Below are positions 29,746-38,719 of a DNA stretch of 64,000 bases, in pieces. Below the pieces are notes generated by a model. It was not told the DNA's origin. It was given only the letters and a program-made list of their open reading frames with translations, and searched no databases. The position numbers were made by a program, and so were the translations under genes. This stretch comes from Bradyrhizobium sp. SRS-191 (lineage in GTDB: Bacteria; Pseudomonadota; Alphaproteobacteria; Rhizobiales; Xanthobacteraceae). The stretch is from assembly GCF_024586915.1 (NCBI RefSeq), contig NZ_JANBVS010000005.1, positions 337,129 to 401,128 on the forward strand, read 5' to 3'. Numbering within the stretch: the stretch's first letter is position 1; the number at the start of each line of letters is the position of its first letter.

Positions 29746-31605
29746 TCAGAGGAATCCGATCGACAGCCAGGGGATGAAGGCCACGAGCAGCAGACCGAGC
29801 ACGAGCGCTCCGAGATAGGGCCAGATGCGCGTCAGCCCGGCATTGGGATCAATCTGACCGATCGAGCACGCGGCGTAGTAGCCGAGGCCGAAGGGCGGCG
29901 CGAACAGGCCGATGCCCATCGCCAGGATGATCACCATCGCGTAGTGCACCTCGTGCACGCCGAGCAGCTTGGCGGCCGGGAACAGCAGCGGCCCGAACAG
30001 CACCATCGCCGGCAAGCCTTCGAGAATGCTGCCGAGCAGAATGAACACCCCGATCGAAATCAGCAGGAAGCCGTATTTGCCGCCGGGCACCGACGTCATC
30101 ATCGCCGCCAGCGCGTGCGAGAAGTTCGATTGCGTGAGCGCCCAGGCCATCGCAGTCGCCGCGCCGATGATGAAGAGAATCGCGCCCGACAAGGCCGCGG
30201 TGTGGACCAGCGCCAGATAGAGCTTGCGCCAGTCGAACCGGCGATAGACCAGCAGGCCGACGATGATGGCGTAGGCGATGCCGATGGTCGACACTTCGGT
30301 GGCTGTCGCCACGCCTTCCGTGACGGCGGTGCGGATCAAGACCGGCAGCAGCAGCGCGGGGATCGCGGTGATCAGCGCCGCGCGGATCGTAGCCCAGGAC
30401 GCACGCTCACGGATGATCCCCTCCGGCTCGACCATGCGGCGCTTGGCGACGATCGCCAGCGCCACCGCCAGCACCAGGCCCGGGACGATGCCGCCGGTGA
30501 ACAGCGCAGAGATCGAGACGCCGGCGACAGAGCCGATGATGATCAGCACGATCGAGGGCGGGATGGTCTCGGCCATCGCGCCGGAGGCCGCGAGCAGCGA
30601 CACCAGCTCGCCGTCATGGATGCCGCGCCGCTTCATGTCGGGAAACAGCACCGGCGCAACCGCGGCCATGTCGGCCGTCTTGGCGCCGGAGATGCCGGAC
30701 ACGAGCAGGATCGCGCCCAGCAGCACATAGGACAGGCCGCCGCGGACATGGCCAACCAGCGACACCAGGAAGCCGACCATCGCCTCGGCCATTCGCGTCA
30801 TCACGATGAGATGACCAAGCAGGATGAACAGCGGGATGGCGAGCAGCACCAGCGAGGAGACACCCTCGTCGATGCGGCTGGTGACGACCTCGAGCGGTGC
30901 GGTGGTGACCGTCAGCAGATAGGCAACGGTGGCGAGGCCGAAGCAGAATGCGATAGGCACGCCGGCGAGCACGGCCGCGCCGAGCAGCAGCGCGAAGAAG
31001 ACGATGAGATTCCAGTTGCCGAGCGCCTTCAGCGCCGGCGCGGCGCCCCACAGCACGAGCGCAATGGCCGCGAGCAGCACCAGCGTGATCGCGAGATCGC
31101 GCGAGGCATGGCGGGTCATGCGCAGCAACGCGGTCGCGAGCATCAGGCCGATGCCGACCGGCACGGCGCCGGCGCGCAGGCTGTCGGACAGCCCGAGCGC
31201 CGGCGTCTCGACGAAAGACTGGCCATGGGCGTAGTCGATCGCGGGATGCAGCAGGATGCCCAGGAACAGCGCCGGGGCCATCAAGGCAAGGCTCTCCAGC
31301 ACCGCGCGCACGCGCGGGCTGACGCGGTCGACCAGCGCGGTCATCCGCATGTGCTCGCCACGGCTGAGCGCAAGCACCGCGCCGAACATCGCGAGCCAGA
31401 GAAAGGTGATCGACGCGAGCTCGTCGGCCCAGGTCAGCGGCCGGTTGAAGACGAAACGCGACGTCACACCGGTGAACAGGATCCCGACTTCCGCGACCAG
31501 GGCGATCACGGCCGGAATCTCGATCAGCTTCGTCAGGACCCGTTCGAGCCCGTCGACGACGCCGTGCTTCGTGGAGGCTGCCAAGGACGCGTCGACGCTG
31601 TTCAT
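29746..31605 (-). CDS. TRAP transporter fused permease (DctQ-DctM)
   Basis: 619 residues. Residues 1-170 are the small DctQ-type subunit (SRFVFNRPLTWADELASITFLWLAMFGAV is its usual core); from about 190 a complete DctM large subunit follows (LAIPLFILLGHLIVMT, SGISGAKTADMAAVAPVLFPDM, PPSIVLIIIGSVAGVSI). Natural Q-M fusions are known. The ATG overlaps the stop of the binding-protein gene (ATGA), so translation is coupled. Together with the binding protein it makes a sodium-driven importer in the same operon as a complete ABC importer. Confidence 0.9.
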   Translation of the reverse strand: MNSVDASLAASTKHGVVDGLERVLTKLIEIPAVIALVAEVGILFTGVTSRFVFNRPLTWADELASITFLWLAMFGAVLALSRGEHMRMTALVDRVSPRVRAVLESLALMAPALFLGILLHPAIDYAHGQSFVETPALGLSDSLRAGAVPVGIGLMLATALLRMTRHASRDLAITLVLLAAIALVLWGAAPALKALGNWNLIVFFALLLGAAVLAGVPIAFCFGLATVAYLLTVTTAPLEVVTSRIDEGVSSLVLLAIPLFILLGHLIVMTRMAEAMVGFLVSLVGHVRGGLSYVLLGAILLVSGISGAKTADMAAVAPVLFPDMKRRGIHDGELVSLLAASGAMAETIPPSIVLIIIGSVAGVSISALFTGGIVPGLVLAVALAIVAKRRMVEPEGIIRERASWATIRAALITAIPALLLPVLIRTAVTEGVATATEVSTIGIAYAIIVGLLVYRRFDWRKLYLALVHTAALSGAILFIIGAATAMAWALTQSNFSHALAAMMTSVPGGKYGFLLISIGVFILLGSILEGLPAMVLFGPLLFPAAKLLGVHEVHYAMVIILAMGIGLFAPPFGLGYYAACSIGQIDPNAGLTRIWPYLGALVLGLLLVAFIPWLSIGFL

Positions 31606-32624
31606 CCGAGCTCTCCGACGTTGGACTGCAGGATGGTCCAGGCCTCCTCGCCGAACTTGCCGCGCCAATCCTTGTAGAAGCTGCTCTTGCCGAGCGCGGT
31701 GCGGAACGCGTTCTTGTCGACGTCGACGAAGGTGAAACCCTTGGCGGCGAGATCGGCGCGCAGGCTCTGGCTGAGCGCGGCGATGTCGGCGCGCTCGTCG
31801 TCGGCCGACTTGCCGAACTCGCGGGTGACGATCGCCTGCAGGTCCGACGGCAGCTTGCCGAAGGCGGCGCGGTTGCCGAGGATCCAGTAGGCGTCCCAGA
31901 CATGGCTGGTGAGCGAGCAGTATTTCTGGACCTCGTAGAGCTTGGCGGTCGCAATGATCGGCAGCGGGTTCTCCTGCCCCTCGACCACCTTGGTCTGAAG
32001 CGAGGTGTAGACCTCGTTGAAATTGATCGGGGTCGGACCGGCGCCGAGCGCCTGGAACAGGCTGGTCAGGATCGGCGCGGCCGGCACGCGAATCTTGAAG
32101 CTCTTGAGATCATCCGGCGTCTTGATCTCGCGGGTCGACGACGTGACCTGGCGAAAGCCATTGTCCCAGGGTTTTGAGAGCGCGATGGCGCCGGTCTTCT
32201 CGATGTCCTTGCGAATGTGATCACCGAGGCTGCCGTCCATCGCCTTCCACACCTGATCGTAGGACGAGAAAGCGAAGCCGGTGTTGACGATGCCGGCGAG
32301 CGGCACCCGCGTGGCGAGCACGGAGCTCGCGATGTTGATCGCATCGACCGCGCCGACGCGAACCTGCGAGATCAGGTCCGTATCGGAGCCGAGCTGATTG
32401 GCGGGATAGAGGTTGATCTCCAGGCGGCCGCCGCTGGCTTCCTTGATGCGGTTGGCGGCCTCTTGCGCCCGCTTGTTGACCGGATGCGACGGGTCCTGCC
32501 CGGTCGCAAGCTTCATCGTGAACTCGGCCGCGTTCGCATAACGCGAGATCGCGAATGTGAAAGGCAGAGCTGCTGCTGCCGTGATCAATTGCCGACGCGT
32601 CGTCCCCTTGGTCCCCTTGCGCAT
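31602..32624 (-). CDS. TRAP transporter substrate-binding protein (DctP family)
   Basis: 340 residues from ATG 32624, chosen over ATG 32630 because GGAGGG is correctly spaced for it. The Tat-like signal TTRRQLITAAAALPF ends at ANAAEF. Family features are LATGQDPSHPVNKRAQEAANRI, GGRLEINLYPANQLGSD and the conserved Arg in LKSFKIRVPAAPI that anchors a carboxylate. The ligand is therefore probably an organic acid. It belongs to the same operon as the split transketolase and SDR upstream. Confidence 0.9.
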   Translation of the reverse strand: MRKGTKGTTRRQLITAAAALPFTFAISRYANAAEFTMKLATGQDPSHPVNKRAQEAANRIKEASGGRLEINLYPANQLGSDTDLISQVRVGAVDAINIASSVLATRVPLAGIVNTGFAFSSYDQVWKAMDGSLGDHIRKDIEKTGAIALSKPWDNGFRQVTSSTREIKTPDDLKSFKIRVPAAPILTSLFQALGAGPTPINFNEVYTSLQTKVVEGQENPLPIIATAKLYEVQKYCSLTSHVWDAYWILGNRAAFGKLPSDLQAIVTREFGKSADDERADIAALSQSLRADLAAKGFTFVDVDKNAFRTALGKSSFYKDWRGKFGEEAWTILQSNVGELG

Positions 32625-32657
32625 TTCCATCCCTCCAGTATGAAATTATTTTTATGG

Positions 32658-32677
32658 GCCGGCGCCATGGCGCCGGC
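32658..32677 (-). repeat. 20-bp perfect palindrome between transketolase and TRAP genes
   Basis: GCCGGCGCCATGGCGCCGGC is its own reverse complement. It sits between the transketolase stop (32701) and the binding-protein start and can form a strong hairpin in the operon mRNA, perhaps setting different expression of the two parts. Confidence 0.5.
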
Positions 32678-32700
32678 GATGAATGAGAGCGGTTGGCCCG

Positions 32701-33714
32701 CTATGTGAGCCAGCCCTTCACCTGCCTTGCGACCTCCGAGAGCGAGATGCCGTAGCGGTCGTGCAGCGTCGGCAGCGCGCCGGCGTCGAGGAATTCGTCG
32801 GGTATCCCGATCTGCCGGAACGGCACGTGCACCCCCGAACGCATCAACACCCCGGCGACAGCCTCGCCGAGACCGCCGATCAAGGTATGGTTCTCGGCGA
32901 CCACCACGAGACGCCCGGATCGGCCGGCCTCGCGCAGGATGGTCTCGGCGTCCAGCGGCTTGATCGTCGGCACGTGCAGTACGGCGACATCGACGCGATC
33001 ATCGGATAGCGCCTTGGCCGCCTCGAGCGCGCGCATCGTCATCAGGCCGGACGAGATCATCAGCACGTCCCGGCCGTCGCGCAGCAGCTTGGCCTTGCCG
33101 AGCTCGAATTTGTAGTCGTACTCGTCGAGCACCAGCGGCACCTGGCCGCGCAGCAGGCGCATGTAGACCGGCCCCTGATGGGCGGCCATCGCAGGCACGA
33201 CCTGCTCGATCTCATGCGCGTCGCAGGGATCGATCACCGTCATGTTCGGCATCGCGCGCATCAGCGCCAGATCCTCGGCCGCCTGGTGGCTCGGGCCGTA
33301 GCCGGAGGTCAGGCCGGGCAGCGCGCAGACGATCTTCACATTGCGATCTTCCTCGGCGATCGTCTGATGGATGAAGTCGTAGGCGCGGCGCGAGGCGAAC
33401 ACGGCGTAGGTCGTCGCGAACGGCATGAAGCCTTCGGCGGCGAGGCCCGACGCGGCGCCGAACAGCAGCTGCTCGGCCATGCCCATCTGATAGTAGCGAT
33501 CGGGAAACTCCTTCGCGAAGATGTGCAGATCGGTGTATTTGCCGAGGTCCGCCGTCATACCGACGATTTCGGGCCTGTGGCGCGCCAGTTCGACCAGCGC
33601 GTGGCCGAACGGCGCCGGCTTGGTGCGCTGCCCCTCGGAGGCGATCGAGGCGATCATCGCCGAGGTCGTCAGGCGCGGCTTGCTCAGATCCGGAGCGGGT
33701 CTTGTCGATTTCAT
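32701..33714 (-). CDS. Transketolase C-terminal subunit
   Basis: 337 residues, start ATG 33714 overlapping the stop of the N-terminal subunit (TGATG). Pyrimidine-binding domain: MTADLGKYTDLHIFAKEFPDRYYQMGMAEQLLFGAASGLA contains the conserved Glu that activates thiamine diphosphate, and YMRLLRGQVP and VLHVPTIKPLDAETI mark the C-terminal domain. It works only with the N-terminal subunit encoded next door. Split transketolases in catabolic operons transfer two-carbon ketol units from unusual sugars. Confidence 0.88.
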   Translation of the reverse strand: MKSTRPAPDLSKPRLTTSAMIASIASEGQRTKPAPFGHALVELARHRPEIVGMTADLGKYTDLHIFAKEFPDRYYQMGMAEQLLFGAASGLAAEGFMPFATTYAVFASRRAYDFIHQTIAEEDRNVKIVCALPGLTSGYGPSHQAAEDLALMRAMPNMTVIDPCDAHEIEQVVPAMAAHQGPVYMRLLRGQVPLVLDEYDYKFELGKAKLLRDGRDVLMISSGLMTMRALEAAKALSDDRVDVAVLHVPTIKPLDAETILREAGRSGRLVVVAENHTLIGGLGEAVAGVLMRSGVHVPFRQIGIPDEFLDAGALPTLHDRYGISLSEVARQVKGWLT

Positions 33715-34562
33715 CAGGGCCTCCCGGCGTCGAGCGCGGCGATCGCGAGCTGCCATTCATACGGCTCGACGCGGATGAAGTGGTTCTTCTCGCGTTGTTC
33801 GAGGAAGGGCACGCCCTTGCCCATCAACGTGTCGGCGACGATCATGCGCGGCTTCGGCGCTTCGAGCATCTTGGCCGCGTCGAAAGCGGCGACCACGGCG
33901 TCGAGATCATTGCCGTCGACGCGCTGCACGAACCAGCCGAAGGCTTCCAGCCGGTCCACCAGCGGCTCGAAGCTCATCACCTGGGTCGAGGGGCCGTCGG
34001 CCTGCTGATTGTTGACGTCGACGATCCCAATCAGGTTGTCGAGCTTGTAATGGCTGGCGGACGAGATCGCCTCCCACACCGAGCCCTCGTCGAGCTCTCC
34101 GTCGGAGAACAGCGTGTAGACGCGCGAGGACGATTTCTTCCGCTTCAGCCCAAGGCCCATGCCGACGGCGATGCTGAGGCCGAGGCCCAGCGAGCCGCCC
34201 GACATTTCCATGCCCGGCGTGTAGGACGCCATGCCGGACATCGGCAGCCGGCTGTCGTCGCTGCCGTAGGTCTCGAGCTCGGCCTCAGGCACGATGCCGG
34301 CCTCGATCAGCGCGGCGTAAAGCGCGATGGCGTAGTGACCGTTCGACAAAAGAAAACGATCGCGCTCCTCCCAAGTGGGATCCTCGGGCCGGTAGCGCAT
34401 CGCGTGAAAATAAGCCGTCGCCAGCACGTCGGAGATATCGAGCGCCTGGGCGATGTAGCCCTGCCCCTGCACCTCGCCCATGCGCAGCGCATGGCGGCGG
34501 ATATTGTAGGCGCGCTGCGCCAGGGTCGGCGCGTTGACGAGCCGGTTGGTTGCGGTGTCCAT
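33714..34562 (-). CDS. Transketolase N-terminal subunit (thiamine-diphosphate binding)
   Basis: 282 residues. The ThDP/Mg site is visible as LFSDGELDEGSVWEAISSASHYKLDNLIGIVDVNNQQ, the GDG-28-NN motif of transketolases in a variant form (SDGE). GMEMSGGSLGLGLSIAVGMGLGLKRK is the other conserved block. It starts 15 bases after the SDR gene and overlaps the C-terminal subunit, so the two are made in equal amounts. Its presence with an SDR, two importers and an amidohydrolase suggests a dedicated sugar or sugar-acid route. Confidence 0.88.
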   Translation of the reverse strand: MDTATNRLVNAPTLAQRAYNIRRHALRMGEVQGQGYIAQALDISDVLATAYFHAMRYRPEDPTWEERDRFLLSNGHYAIALYAALIEAGIVPEAELETYGSDDSRLPMSGMASYTPGMEMSGGSLGLGLSIAVGMGLGLKRKKSSSRVYTLFSDGELDEGSVWEAISSASHYKLDNLIGIVDVNNQQADGPSTQVMSFEPLVDRLEAFGWFVQRVDGNDLDAVVAAFDAAKMLEAPKPRMIVADTLMGKGVPFLEQREKNHFIRVEPYEWQLAIAALDAGRP

Positions 34563-34576
34563 GATCTCAGACCTTG

Positions 34577-35326
34577 CTAGTGGATCAGCATGCCGCCGTT
34601 GACGTCGATCACCGCGCCCGTGACATAGGCGGACAGATCCGACGCCAGGAAGGTGTAGATGCCGGCGACATCGTCGGCGGTGCCGAGACGGTTCAGCGGA
34701 ATGCCCTCGAGGATCTTGGCCTTCATCTCATCGGTCAGCTTGCCGGCCGTGATGTCGGTGCCGATCAGGCCGGGCGTCACGCAGTTGACCCGGATGCCGT
34801 CATTGCCGAACTCGCGCGCCATCGCCTTGGCGAGGCCGAGCACGCCGGCCTTCGCGGCGGAGTAATGCGGGCCGCCGAAAATGCCGCCGCCGCGCTGTGC
34901 CGAGACCGACGACATGCAGGCGATCGAGCCCGATTTGCGGGCGCGCATATGCGGGATCACCGCCTGCGACAGGAACAGCACGCCCTTGAGATTGACGTCC
35001 TGGATGCGATCCCAATCGTCCGGCGTGATGTCGAGCAGCTTGACCGGCTGGGTGATGCCGGCATTGTTGATGAGGATGTCGATGACGCCGAACTTGGCGA
35101 CGACCTGCGCGACGGCGTCATTGCAGGAGCTCTTGTCGGCGACGTTGCAGCCGAGCCCGAGATGCTGATCGCCGAGCGTCGCAGCCGCATCGGCTGCCGC
35201 AGCTGCATCGATGTCGAGGATGGCGACGCGCGCCCCTTCGGCGGCGAACCGTCGCGCGGTAGCGAGCCCGATGCCGCGCCTCGAAGCTGCGCCCGAGATG
35301 ATCGCCGTTTTGCCGCTGAGCAGCAT
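34577..35326 (-). CDS. SDR-family oxidoreductase
   Basis: 249 residues from ATG 35326 with GGGAGGACC upstream. Classical short-chain dehydrogenase: AIISGAASRRGIGLATARRF (cofactor loop; Asp in AILDIDA suggests NAD), NNAGIT, the SSVSAQRGGGIFGGPHYSAAKAG Ser-Tyr-Lys site, and ending VTGAVIDVNGGM. It is the first gene of the long minus-strand operon and is divergent from a LysR regulator that presumably controls it. The likely role is oxidation of an imported polyol or sugar. Confidence 0.9.
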   Translation of the reverse strand: MLLSGKTAIISGAASRRGIGLATARRFAAEGARVAILDIDAAAAADAAATLGDQHLGLGCNVADKSSCNDAVAQVVAKFGVIDILINNAGITQPVKLLDITPDDWDRIQDVNLKGVLFLSQAVIPHMRARKSGSIACMSSVSAQRGGGIFGGPHYSAAKAGVLGLAKAMAREFGNDGIRVNCVTPGLIGTDITAGKLTDEMKAKILEGIPLNRLGTADDVAGIYTFLASDLSAYVTGAVIDVNGGMLIH

Positions 35327-35387
35327 CCTTAGGTCCTCCCAAAGTGTCGTTGTGTTGGGCTTGACCATGGCGGGGCGGAGAGGCGAC

Positions 35388-35405
35388 GACAAACGCACAG
35401 TTGTC
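35388..35405. promoter_or_regulatory. Inverted repeat in the SDR/LysR divergent promoter region
   Basis: GACAA-N8-TTGTC lies about 30 bases before the LysR start and 62 before the SDR start. Possible operator for the LysR protein. It does not match T-N11-A exactly. Confidence 0.3.
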
Positions 35406-35435
35406 ACGGATAAATGAATCTGGTTCACTCATGGC

Positions 35436-36317
35436 ATGCTGTCCAATATCCCGATCTCGTCAATCAAGGCGTTTGAGGCCGCCGCCCGGACCGGTTCCTT
35501 TCGCGATGCAGCGAATGAGCTTCACCTGACGCCGAGCGCGGTGAGCCACGCCATCCGCAAGCTGGAGACCACCCTGCGCACGGTGTTGTTCGAGCGCACG
35601 GCACGGTCCGTGCGGCTGACGCCGGCCGGCGAGAACCTGATGCGCCATGCCGGCGCCGCCTTCGACCAACTGCGCCGAGGCCTCGAAGAGGTCGCCGCAC
35701 GCGGTCCGCAACTGGTCCGCGTGCATTCGGCGCCGAGCTTCGCGGCGCAATGGCTGACGCCACGATTGGCGCGCTTCCTCGCCGCCCATCCGAAGCTCGA
35801 GGTGCGGCTGTCGGCCAATACCGACTATGCGCGTTTCAAGAACGACGATTTCGACATCGACATTGTCTACGGCCAGCCGCATGCCGAGGGCGTCGAGGTC
35901 GTTCCGCTCGCGGAGGAGACCGTGACGCCGCTATGCGCGCCGGCGCTGGCGGCGACGATCAAGCGGCCGGCCGACCTGCTGGACCGGACGCTGATCCGCT
36001 CCGATGTCAAGCAGGTGCAGTGGCACCAATGGTTCGCCGCCAACGGCCTCGAGGCTCCTGCCCTGCACGGCATGCGCTTCGACCGCAGCTTCCTGGCGCT
36101 GGCGACTGCCGCCGAAGGCCTCGGCGTTGCGCTTGAATCAACCCTGCTGGCCGAGCGCGAGCTCGCCGCAGGACGTCTCGTGGCGCCGCTCGCGGGCCGT
36201 GCGAACGACGTGCGCTACGTCGGCCATCGCCTGGTGTTTCCGCGCAACGCTCACCAACGTACGGCCGTACGCGCCTTCGCGGACTGGATTACATCCGAGC
36301 TCAGTTCAAATGGCTGA
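35436..36317 (+). CDS. LysR-family transcriptional regulator (GcvA-like)
   Basis: 293 residues. N-terminal winged helix-turn-helix: IKAFEAAARTGSFRDAANELHLTPSAVSHAIRKLE. The effector-binding domain begins near 90 (VRVHSAPSFAAQWLTPRLARFLAAHP), a pattern of the GcvA subgroup. It is divergent from the SDR-transketolase-TRAP-ABC-amidohydrolase operon and is the obvious candidate for its regulator, responding to the imported compound or an intermediate. Confidence 0.9.
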   Translation: MLSNIPISSIKAFEAAARTGSFRDAANELHLTPSAVSHAIRKLETTLRTVLFERTARSVRLTPAGENLMRHAGAAFDQLRRGLEEVAARGPQLVRVHSAPSFAAQWLTPRLARFLAAHPKLEVRLSANTDYARFKNDDFDIDIVYGQPHAEGVEVVPLAEETVTPLCAPALAATIKRPADLLDRTLIRSDVKQVQWHQWFAANGLEAPALHGMRFDRSFLALATAAEGLGVALESTLLAERELAAGRLVAPLAGRANDVRYVGHRLVFPRNAHQRTAVRAFADWITSELSSNG

Positions 36318-36359
36318 CGACGCTCGTTCTCGACGGGCCGGCATCACACCCGCGCGTGA

Positions 36360-37352
36360 TCATCGCTTCCTGGCCGTCGAGCGGCCCGCCGCTTCATCGC
36401 CTGCTGCTCCAGCATTCGAGGCACGCGCGCCGTTCCACTTGCCCGTCGCGACGAGCGTGAGCAGCGTCGCGCGGCAGAGGGCGTGGACACTGGACACCGC
36501 GTGGCTGAGCGGCCGGTCGACCGGATGGGCGAGGTGTACCGAACGCTTGATCTCCGGCTGCTTGATCGGCCACGCCAACAGGCGTTCGCTCTGCACGTCA
36601 CGTGCAATCGCGTTATAGGGCAGGATCGAATAGCCGATCCCCTCCTCGACCAGTCCCTTGATGTTGGCGTAGGAGTCGACCTCGATCACCGGCTCGAGCG
36701 ACAGCCCGCGCGCGGTCGCCTCGCGCTCCAGCAGCATGCGCAGGCCATGGTCCGCGCTCGGCAGGATCAGCGGAAGCTGGGTCACGTTGGCGTAGGCGAC
36801 GGCGCCCGATGCGGGCGGCTTGACGCCGGCCAGAGGCACCGTCGGGCCGAGCAGCCAGAGCTCCTCGGTGATCACTTCCGACGAGTTCAGCGCGTTGTCG
36901 CTGACGGGCTGATAAAGCACGGCGAGATCGATCCGGCCCTCGCGAATCCACTCGGTCACGAAGCCGCTCATCGCCTCGGCGACGCAGAGCTTGATCTTGG
37001 GAAAGCGCTTGCGCACCTCGATGATCAGCGGCACCGACAGGATCTGGCTGATCGTGCCGGGCAGCCCGAGCCGCACCTCGCCGGACGGCTCCGCTTCCTG
37101 GCCCTTGATCTCATGCCGCGCGATCGAGAGCTGATCGATGACGATGCGCGCATGGCGGATCAGGATCTCGCCGGCCTCGGTCGCGACGACGCCTTGCGGG
37201 CTGCGAAACAGCAGCGCCGAGCCGAGCTCGGCCTCCATGTTGCGCACATGGAGGCTCAGCGCGGGCTGGGCGACATTCAAGGTCTCGGCGGCCTTGGAAA
37301 AGGAGCCCTGCTCGACGATCGCAATGAAGTAGCGAAGCTGCCGCAGGTCCAT
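36360..37352 (-). CDS. LysR-family transcriptional regulator
   Basis: 330 residues from ATG 37352 (MDLRQLRYFIAIVEQGSFS). Helix-turn-helix AAETLNVAQPALSLHVRNME, then an effector domain with VRLGLPGTISQILSVPLIIEV, of the Nac/CbbR-like subgroup. It is convergent with the first LysR gene and lies just downstream of the CoA-transferase operon end, transcribed in the same direction from its own promoter with an inverted-repeat operator. Its target may be itself and the ABC/ADH/ALDH operon, but that operon starts 11 kb away, so the link is weak. Confidence 0.88.
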   Translation of the reverse strand: MDLRQLRYFIAIVEQGSFSKAAETLNVAQPALSLHVRNMEAELGSALLFRSPQGVVATEAGEILIRHARIVIDQLSIARHEIKGQEAEPSGEVRLGLPGTISQILSVPLIIEVRKRFPKIKLCVAEAMSGFVTEWIREGRIDLAVLYQPVSDNALNSSEVITEELWLLGPTVPLAGVKPPASGAVAYANVTQLPLILPSADHGLRMLLEREATARGLSLEPVIEVDSYANIKGLVEEGIGYSILPYNAIARDVQSERLLAWPIKQPEIKRSVHLAHPVDRPLSHAVSSVHALCRATLLTLVATGKWNGARASNAGAAGDEAAGRSTARKR

Positions 37353-37378
37353 TCCCGTGCCAACATTCCTATATGTCC

Positions 37379-37399
37379 GCCATAACTTTTCGATATGGC
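37379..37399 (-). promoter_or_regulatory. LysR-type T-N11-A operator of the second LysR gene
   Basis: GCCATA-N9-TATGGC is a perfect inverted repeat that contains T-N11-A, the LysR-type core. It is 27 bases upstream of the start at 37352, so autoregulation is likely. Confidence 0.55.
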
Positions 37400-37553
37400 G
37401 AGCATTCAACTGATCGAACAACGCTATAGATCAGCGGCATCGGGACAGTGTCAAGCGAACGCGCCGCAAACGCCCATCGCTGAATGAGCATCTGCCGTGC
37501 AGAGACGCCGGCATTCCGCGCTCATCGCGACGACATTCCGCCGGGCGGACGCT

Positions 37554-38690
37554 TCAATCCTGCGACCTCGGCTGAAACTCGCGGCGCAGCCGCTCGCCAT
37601 GCGCATCGAGCGCCGGGATCGGTCCGAATGCGGGCATCTGCCCGTCGGCAATCGCACCGGGCGCCATCAGCACCACGGGCCCTGTCGGCGTATCGATCTC
37701 GATATAGCGGTTCTGCGGATGCTCGGCGAAGTCGGCCAAGGTCGAGACGCGCCCGAAGGCGAGCCGCGCGTCGCTGAGCAGCTTCATCGCGCCGTCGAGG
37801 TCCATGCTGAGCAGGATCGGCCCGATCTCGGCATCCAGCGCGGCGCGGTTCTTGACCCGCTCGCCATTGTTGACGAACCGCGGATCGGTGGCGAGGCCCG
37901 GGCGCTTCAGAACGTCGCGGCACAGGATCACCCATTCGCGCTCGTTCTGGATCGCGATCAGGATCGAGCGGCCGCCGCCGCAGGCGTAGCTGCCGTAGGG
38001 CGCGATGGTCGGATGATGCAGCCCGACCCGGCCGATCGGCACGCCGCCGTAGGCATATTGCAGATACGGCACGTTCATCCAGTCGGCCATCGCGTGAAAC
38101 AGCGATACCGCGATGTGGCGCCCCTGGCCGGTGCGCTCGCGCGCATACAGCGCCTGGAAGATCGCCTGCGTCGCCGTCATCCCGGCATTGATGTCGCACA
38201 CGGAGACCCCGACGCGGGCCGCGCCATATTCATTGCCGGTGATGTTGGCGAGCCCGCTCTCGCCCTGCACGAGGAGATCATAGGCCTTGGCGTCGCGCAG
38301 CGGCCCCTCGTCGCCATAGCCTGATATGGCGCAGGTGATCAGCCGCTCGTGCTTGGCCCGCAGGCCCTGCATCGAGAAGCCGAGCCGGTCGATGGCGCCC
38401 GGCGCGAGGTTCTGGATGAAGACGTCGGCCTGCGCCAGCATCGCCGCCAGCACCGCCTTGTCGGCGTCGTCGGCGAGGTTCAGGCAGATCGATTCCTTGC
38501 CGCGATTGAGCCAGACGAAATAGGCGCTCTCGCCATGCACGAAATGATCATACTCGCGGGAGAAATCGCCCTCGGGCCGCTCGATCTTGATGACGCGCGC
38601 GCCGGCGTCAGCCAGCTTGCAGGAGGCGTAGGCTGCCGCCACCGCCTGCTCGATCGAAACAACCAGCAGTCCCTCGAAGTCGGCAGCCAT
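37554..38690 (-). CDS. Family III CoA-transferase (CaiB/BaiF)
   Basis: 378 residues. VVSIEQAVAAAYASCKLADAGARVIKIERPEGDFSR is the usual N-terminus, with NRGKESICLNL and the active-site block DAKAYDLLVQGESGLANITG, where Asp is the expected acyl-carrying nucleophile. It moves CoA between carboxylic acids. As last gene of the ABC-transporter/ADH/ALDH operon it would activate the acid formed by the aldehyde dehydrogenase. The gap to the ALDH gene is 29 bases. Confidence 0.9.
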   Translation of the reverse strand: MAADFEGLLVVSIEQAVAAAYASCKLADAGARVIKIERPEGDFSREYDHFVHGESAYFVWLNRGKESICLNLADDADKAVLAAMLAQADVFIQNLAPGAIDRLGFSMQGLRAKHERLITCAISGYGDEGPLRDAKAYDLLVQGESGLANITGNEYGAARVGVSVCDINAGMTATQAIFQALYARERTGQGRHIAVSLFHAMADWMNVPYLQYAYGGVPIGRVGLHHPTIAPYGSYACGGGRSILIAIQNEREWVILCRDVLKRPGLATDPRFVNNGERVKNRAALDAEIGPILLSMDLDGAMKLLSDARLAFGRVSTLADFAEHPQNRYIEIDTPTGPVVLMAPGAIADGQMPAFGPIPALDAHGERLRREFQPRSQD

Positions 38691-38719
38691 CGTCCCTCAT
38701 CGCTTCCGGTTGCGGCGCG

